Assembly (NCBI GenBank): GCA_963921825.1
Contig: OY997593.1
Span: 61,798,039-61,862,038 of the forward strand
DNA length: 64,000 nucleotides
Source: Erodium maritimum
Taxonomy: Eukaryota; Streptophyta; Magnoliopsida; Geraniales; Geraniaceae
Reading direction: 5' to 3'
Both the position numbers and the translations under genes were made by a program. The notes under the pieces were generated by a model. The model was not told where the DNA came from. It was given only the letters and a program-made list of their open reading frames with translations, and did not search any database. Position 1 is the first letter of the stretch. Each line of letters begins with the position of its first letter. This document shows, in pieces, positions 61,792-64,000 of this stretch.

Positions 61792-62384
61792 GGGGAAGGT
61801 GTGGTTTTGTGCCTGCCATAAAATTTAATAATGTCACATTGAAGGTACGTGTATGTGTCTTCCCGCTAACTTTTCTAAAAGTTATTCTCCAATCCATCAA
61901 TGTCACCCTTGAAAAAATAGTTGCTCAATCATTTTGAATTTAAGAAAAAAAAATTGTATGTAAATTTGGACAAGGTTCAAGGGATAACATTTGGACCTAT
62001 GTTGAAAGGTCATTTACAACTCTTAATTATGGATCGATCTTTTGTGACAAATCCTAACTTACAATATATCACATTTTACAGAAAGTATAAAAATCTGTCT
62101 AAACTAACGACTAGGTTAAATGTTGGAGCACGTGAAAGGCAGGTGAGGAGTCTGAAATTTCTAAATGACAATCTTGCCCCGATTTGTTTGGCTTGAAAAG
62201 GGTAAAGAGTGAAGATGAATCATTGGTCTCGCGTTGGAAGGGAGAAGTTGTAGAGTTGAGTCGCGTTTGAAGAGGGAAGAACCAGAGTGAAGGGAGAACG
62301 ATGAAGGGAGAAGCTCAAGCAAGATTTGTTCACCCTCATTTGTTTGAACTCCATAATAATTGGTGGGTGCATCCGAAATTGTGG
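61792..62384. other. Intergenic stretch upstream of PMEI
   Basis: AT-rich sequence between the PMEI promoter and the 128-bp duplication that follows. No gene recognised. Confidence 0.4.
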
Positions 62385-62640
62385 GGTTTGTTCATAAACA
62401 ATCTGGTAAATCTAGAGTTTGTTCATCCACATTTAGAAAGCTAGGATTTTTCATCAAAAAGTGCAAAAAAAATAGGGGTTTGTCCTTCACTTCTAAGTTA
62501 CACAAATGTAAGGGTTTGTTCATAAACAATCTGGTAAATCTAGGGTTTGTTCATCCAAATTTAAAAAGCTAGGGTTTTTTTGCACCCAACTGTAAAAAAA
62601 TCTAGGGTTTGTTTTTAAAAAATATGGGAATGTACTCTAA
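62385..62640. repeat. 128-bp tandem duplication
   Basis: GGTTTGTTCATAAACAATCT starts at 62385 and again at 62513, each followed by CTGGTAAATCTAG and GTTTGTTCATCC. A third partial unit follows (AATCTAGGGTTTGTT near 62598). Frames across it are by-products of the repeat. Confidence 0.75.
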
Positions 62641-62732
62641 TTATTGGTTGAATGTAGGTTCAGTGAGGTCTAGAATTTTAATTTGAAGCTGAAATTACAT
62701 TGAAATTTGTCATCTATTTGTAACAGGAGAAT

Positions 62733-63092
62733 ATGATTGGATTTCATGAAATTCTATACTATTATTGTGGAGTACAAGCTCCACTTCGTAGATCGTTGTC
62801 AAAGGAAATTCCCGGGAGAAGGTTCTATGGTTGTGGGAAATTTAGTGTAAGCTTGTTCCTCAACAACATTATTCATATCACCAAATATATGGTGTTGAAA
62901 TTAATTTCATTAACATTGTCACTGTTATGTATGTATGTGCCAGGATGGGAAGAAAAATGTAGTATTTTTCAGCAGTATGATCCTGATGTTTCTGGGGTGG
63001 ATGTGGCTCAAATGAATGACAAAATTAAGGCATTGGAAGAGGCTAATTGGACTGAAAAAAGAACAACAATGCTATTGGGAAGAAGACTTTGA
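62733..63092 (+). CDS. Small GRF-type zinc-finger protein, two exons
   Basis: Likely exons 62733-62844 and 62944-63092, spliced A/GTGTAAGC ... TGCCAG/GA, giving 86 residues; an upstream exon is possible because TAACAG precedes the ATG. The order CGVQAPLRRS, EIPGRRFYGCGK, then KCSIFQQYDPD is the zf-GRF pattern (Cys, Arg-Ser, PGRRFYGC, Cys, aromatic, D-P). A charged helix follows (VAQMNDKIKALEEA). Only three of the four usual zinc ligands are obvious in this model. zf-GRF domains bind single-stranded nucleic acid in several repair proteins; short plant copies are often linked to transposon proteins. It may be functional or a fragment. Confidence 0.55.
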   Translation: MIGFHEILYYYCGVQAPLRRSLSKEIPGRRFYGCGKFSVSLFLNNIIHITKYMVLKLISLTLSLLCMYVPGWEEKCSIFQQYDPDVSGVDVAQMNDKIKALEEANWTEKRTTMLLGRRL

Positions 63093-63530
63093 AATGTAGA
63101 CTAGTTTTTCTAATTATTGTAGTGGTTTTTTTTGTTATCTTTCTTTCTTAAGGGTAGTAATGTACCGAGCAAGAAGGCTTACATGATTCTTCTATGAATT
63201 ATAGATTGTGGGTTGCTTCTGATTGTATAATAGCCGTGTGTCATGATGTAAGAAGACCTGAAATTGTGTCCTAATGGTTATGTAATAGTTCTATGTCCTA
63301 ATTGGTGTAATTATTTTTGTGTATATATAATTCTAAAAAGCAGGTAAAATAGTTGAATATAAAAAATCATTCATTAGAGACTACATAGTTAAAACATGGA
63401 AAATAAGGATATGTCCTAAACATGAACATAAGGACAAAAGGTAAGCATGTTTTGGATAAGGGTCGAGCATTAGAAACTCGTTGTCTTCTACATCAATGGC
63501 TTCTTCGTCTTCAGTATTTGGAGCAAAACC
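63093..63530. other. Short AT-rich spacer
   Basis: No feature recognised apart from possible 3' untranslated sequence of the GRF gene and of the minus-strand frame that follows. Confidence 0.4.
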
Positions 63531-63854
63531 TTACTCATCACCGCTCCCTTCTCCTTCCGTGTCCCTGACATAACCATGTTCCGCGTTGTTCTCTTTCTTA
63601 ACAGGAGGTTGTTGTTGAGGATCTTGTTCTGCTTTAGGGAGTTGAATTGGAGGTGGTGGTGGTGGATGAAATGTAGGTGGTGAATGATTTGGAGATTCGA
63701 TAGTTGAATATGGGTAATCACCGGTGGGATCACGGGGTGGATGGTCGGGAATGGTTGGGTGCCCATAATGTTCCCATGTATCGCTCTCACCAGACGAAGA
63801 GTAATTGAGATAATAATCATCAATGAAGGATGTTGGGTCATTGTTGTTGGACAT
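63531..63854 (-). CDS. Hypothetical Pro-rich acidic protein
   Basis: A frame of 107 residues from ATG 63854 (MSNNNDPTSFIDDYYLNYSS) to the stop at 63531. It has a tyrosine- and serine-rich N-terminus, a proline-rich middle (a PPPPPP run) and a glutamine/glutamate-rich tail ending EGEGSGDE. No domain, signal peptide or membrane segment is visible. Such acidic Pro-rich N-termini occur next to transposase-like or GRF-type genes in plant genomes, which is only a suggestion. The frame remains open upstream of the ATG, so the start could lie further right, near the window edge. Confidence 0.35.
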   Translation of the reverse strand: MSNNNDPTSFIDDYYLNYSSSGESDTWEHYGHPTIPDHPPRDPTGDYPYSTIESPNHSPPTFHPPPPPPIQLPKAEQDPQQQPPVKKENNAEHGYVRDTEGEGSGDE

Positions 63855-64000
63855 GGTGTAGTAAATTTCGTACCCCAAAACCGGAATAAAATACTCACCC
63901 AGAAAATCAATCGGATCCGTGGAAAAGAACCGACGCGGTTCAATCCACAACAGACACCGATAACCTGATTTTCCAACCCCCGGTCCTAGGACCCAGTCGA

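Noticed and set aside
62360-62572. 70-residue frame
   Set aside because: It is the translation of the 128-bp tandem duplication.

Overview
This is plant nuclear DNA, most likely from a eudicot. The protein-coding genes have spliceosomal introns, AT-rich introns and plant-only families (a VND-type NAC factor, SAUR, a chloroplast elongation factor G with a transit peptide, a pectin methylesterase inhibitor). About two thirds of the window is transposable-element debris with target-site duplications (TSDs) that can be read directly.

Left part (1-20.4 kb): no convincing host gene. A 2.7 kb solo LTR (1316-4040, TSD TCCAG) is followed by the 5' part of a second LTR of the same family (from 4063). 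Next come unclassified repeats with hairpins and a 147-bp tandem array, then a run of non-LTR elements: A (9942-12339, +), B (12518-15047, -) and D (15779-17368, +). A and B are about 2.4-2.5 kb. They carry only an ORF1-like frame (DUF4283-type region plus CX2CX4HX4C zinc knuckle) and no reverse transcriptase, yet are bounded by clear 13-17 bp TSDs.

Middle part (20.5-43 kb): a three-exon VND-type NAC gene (20493-21504, -) with an apparent GC-AG second intron. It is surrounded by more elements: E (23356-24670), an LTR-like remnant, a DUF4283 fragment, and element C (29860-35108), which was itself split by a second solo LTR (30567-33403, TSD TCTTC). Further LINE debris and a 1.3 kb TSD-flanked element (41365-42655) follow.

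Right part (43.7-64 kb): a gene-rich stretch with an intronless SAUR, a decayed LINE ORF2, a 1.42 kb near-complete palindrome, the Hsp70-Hsp90 organizing protein gene HOP (7 exons, a perfect heat-shock element 119 bp before the ATG), chloroplast EF-G (4 exons, convergent with HOP), a secreted PMEI-domain protein and a small GRF-zinc-finger gene. From memory of the Arabidopsis map, the series VND-type NAC / HOP / cpEF-G / PMEI matches At1g62700-At1g62770, and PMEI / HOP / SAUR matches At4g12390-At4g12410. The gene set therefore looks like an ancient conserved block, here stretched apart by transposons.

The genes share no operon-like regulation. HOP is a cytosolic co-chaperone, EF-G serves plastid translation, the NAC factor would control xylem-vessel secondary wall genes, SAUR growth and PMEI the cell wall. 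Exon coordinates were worked out by eye from splice consensus and reading-frame continuity.
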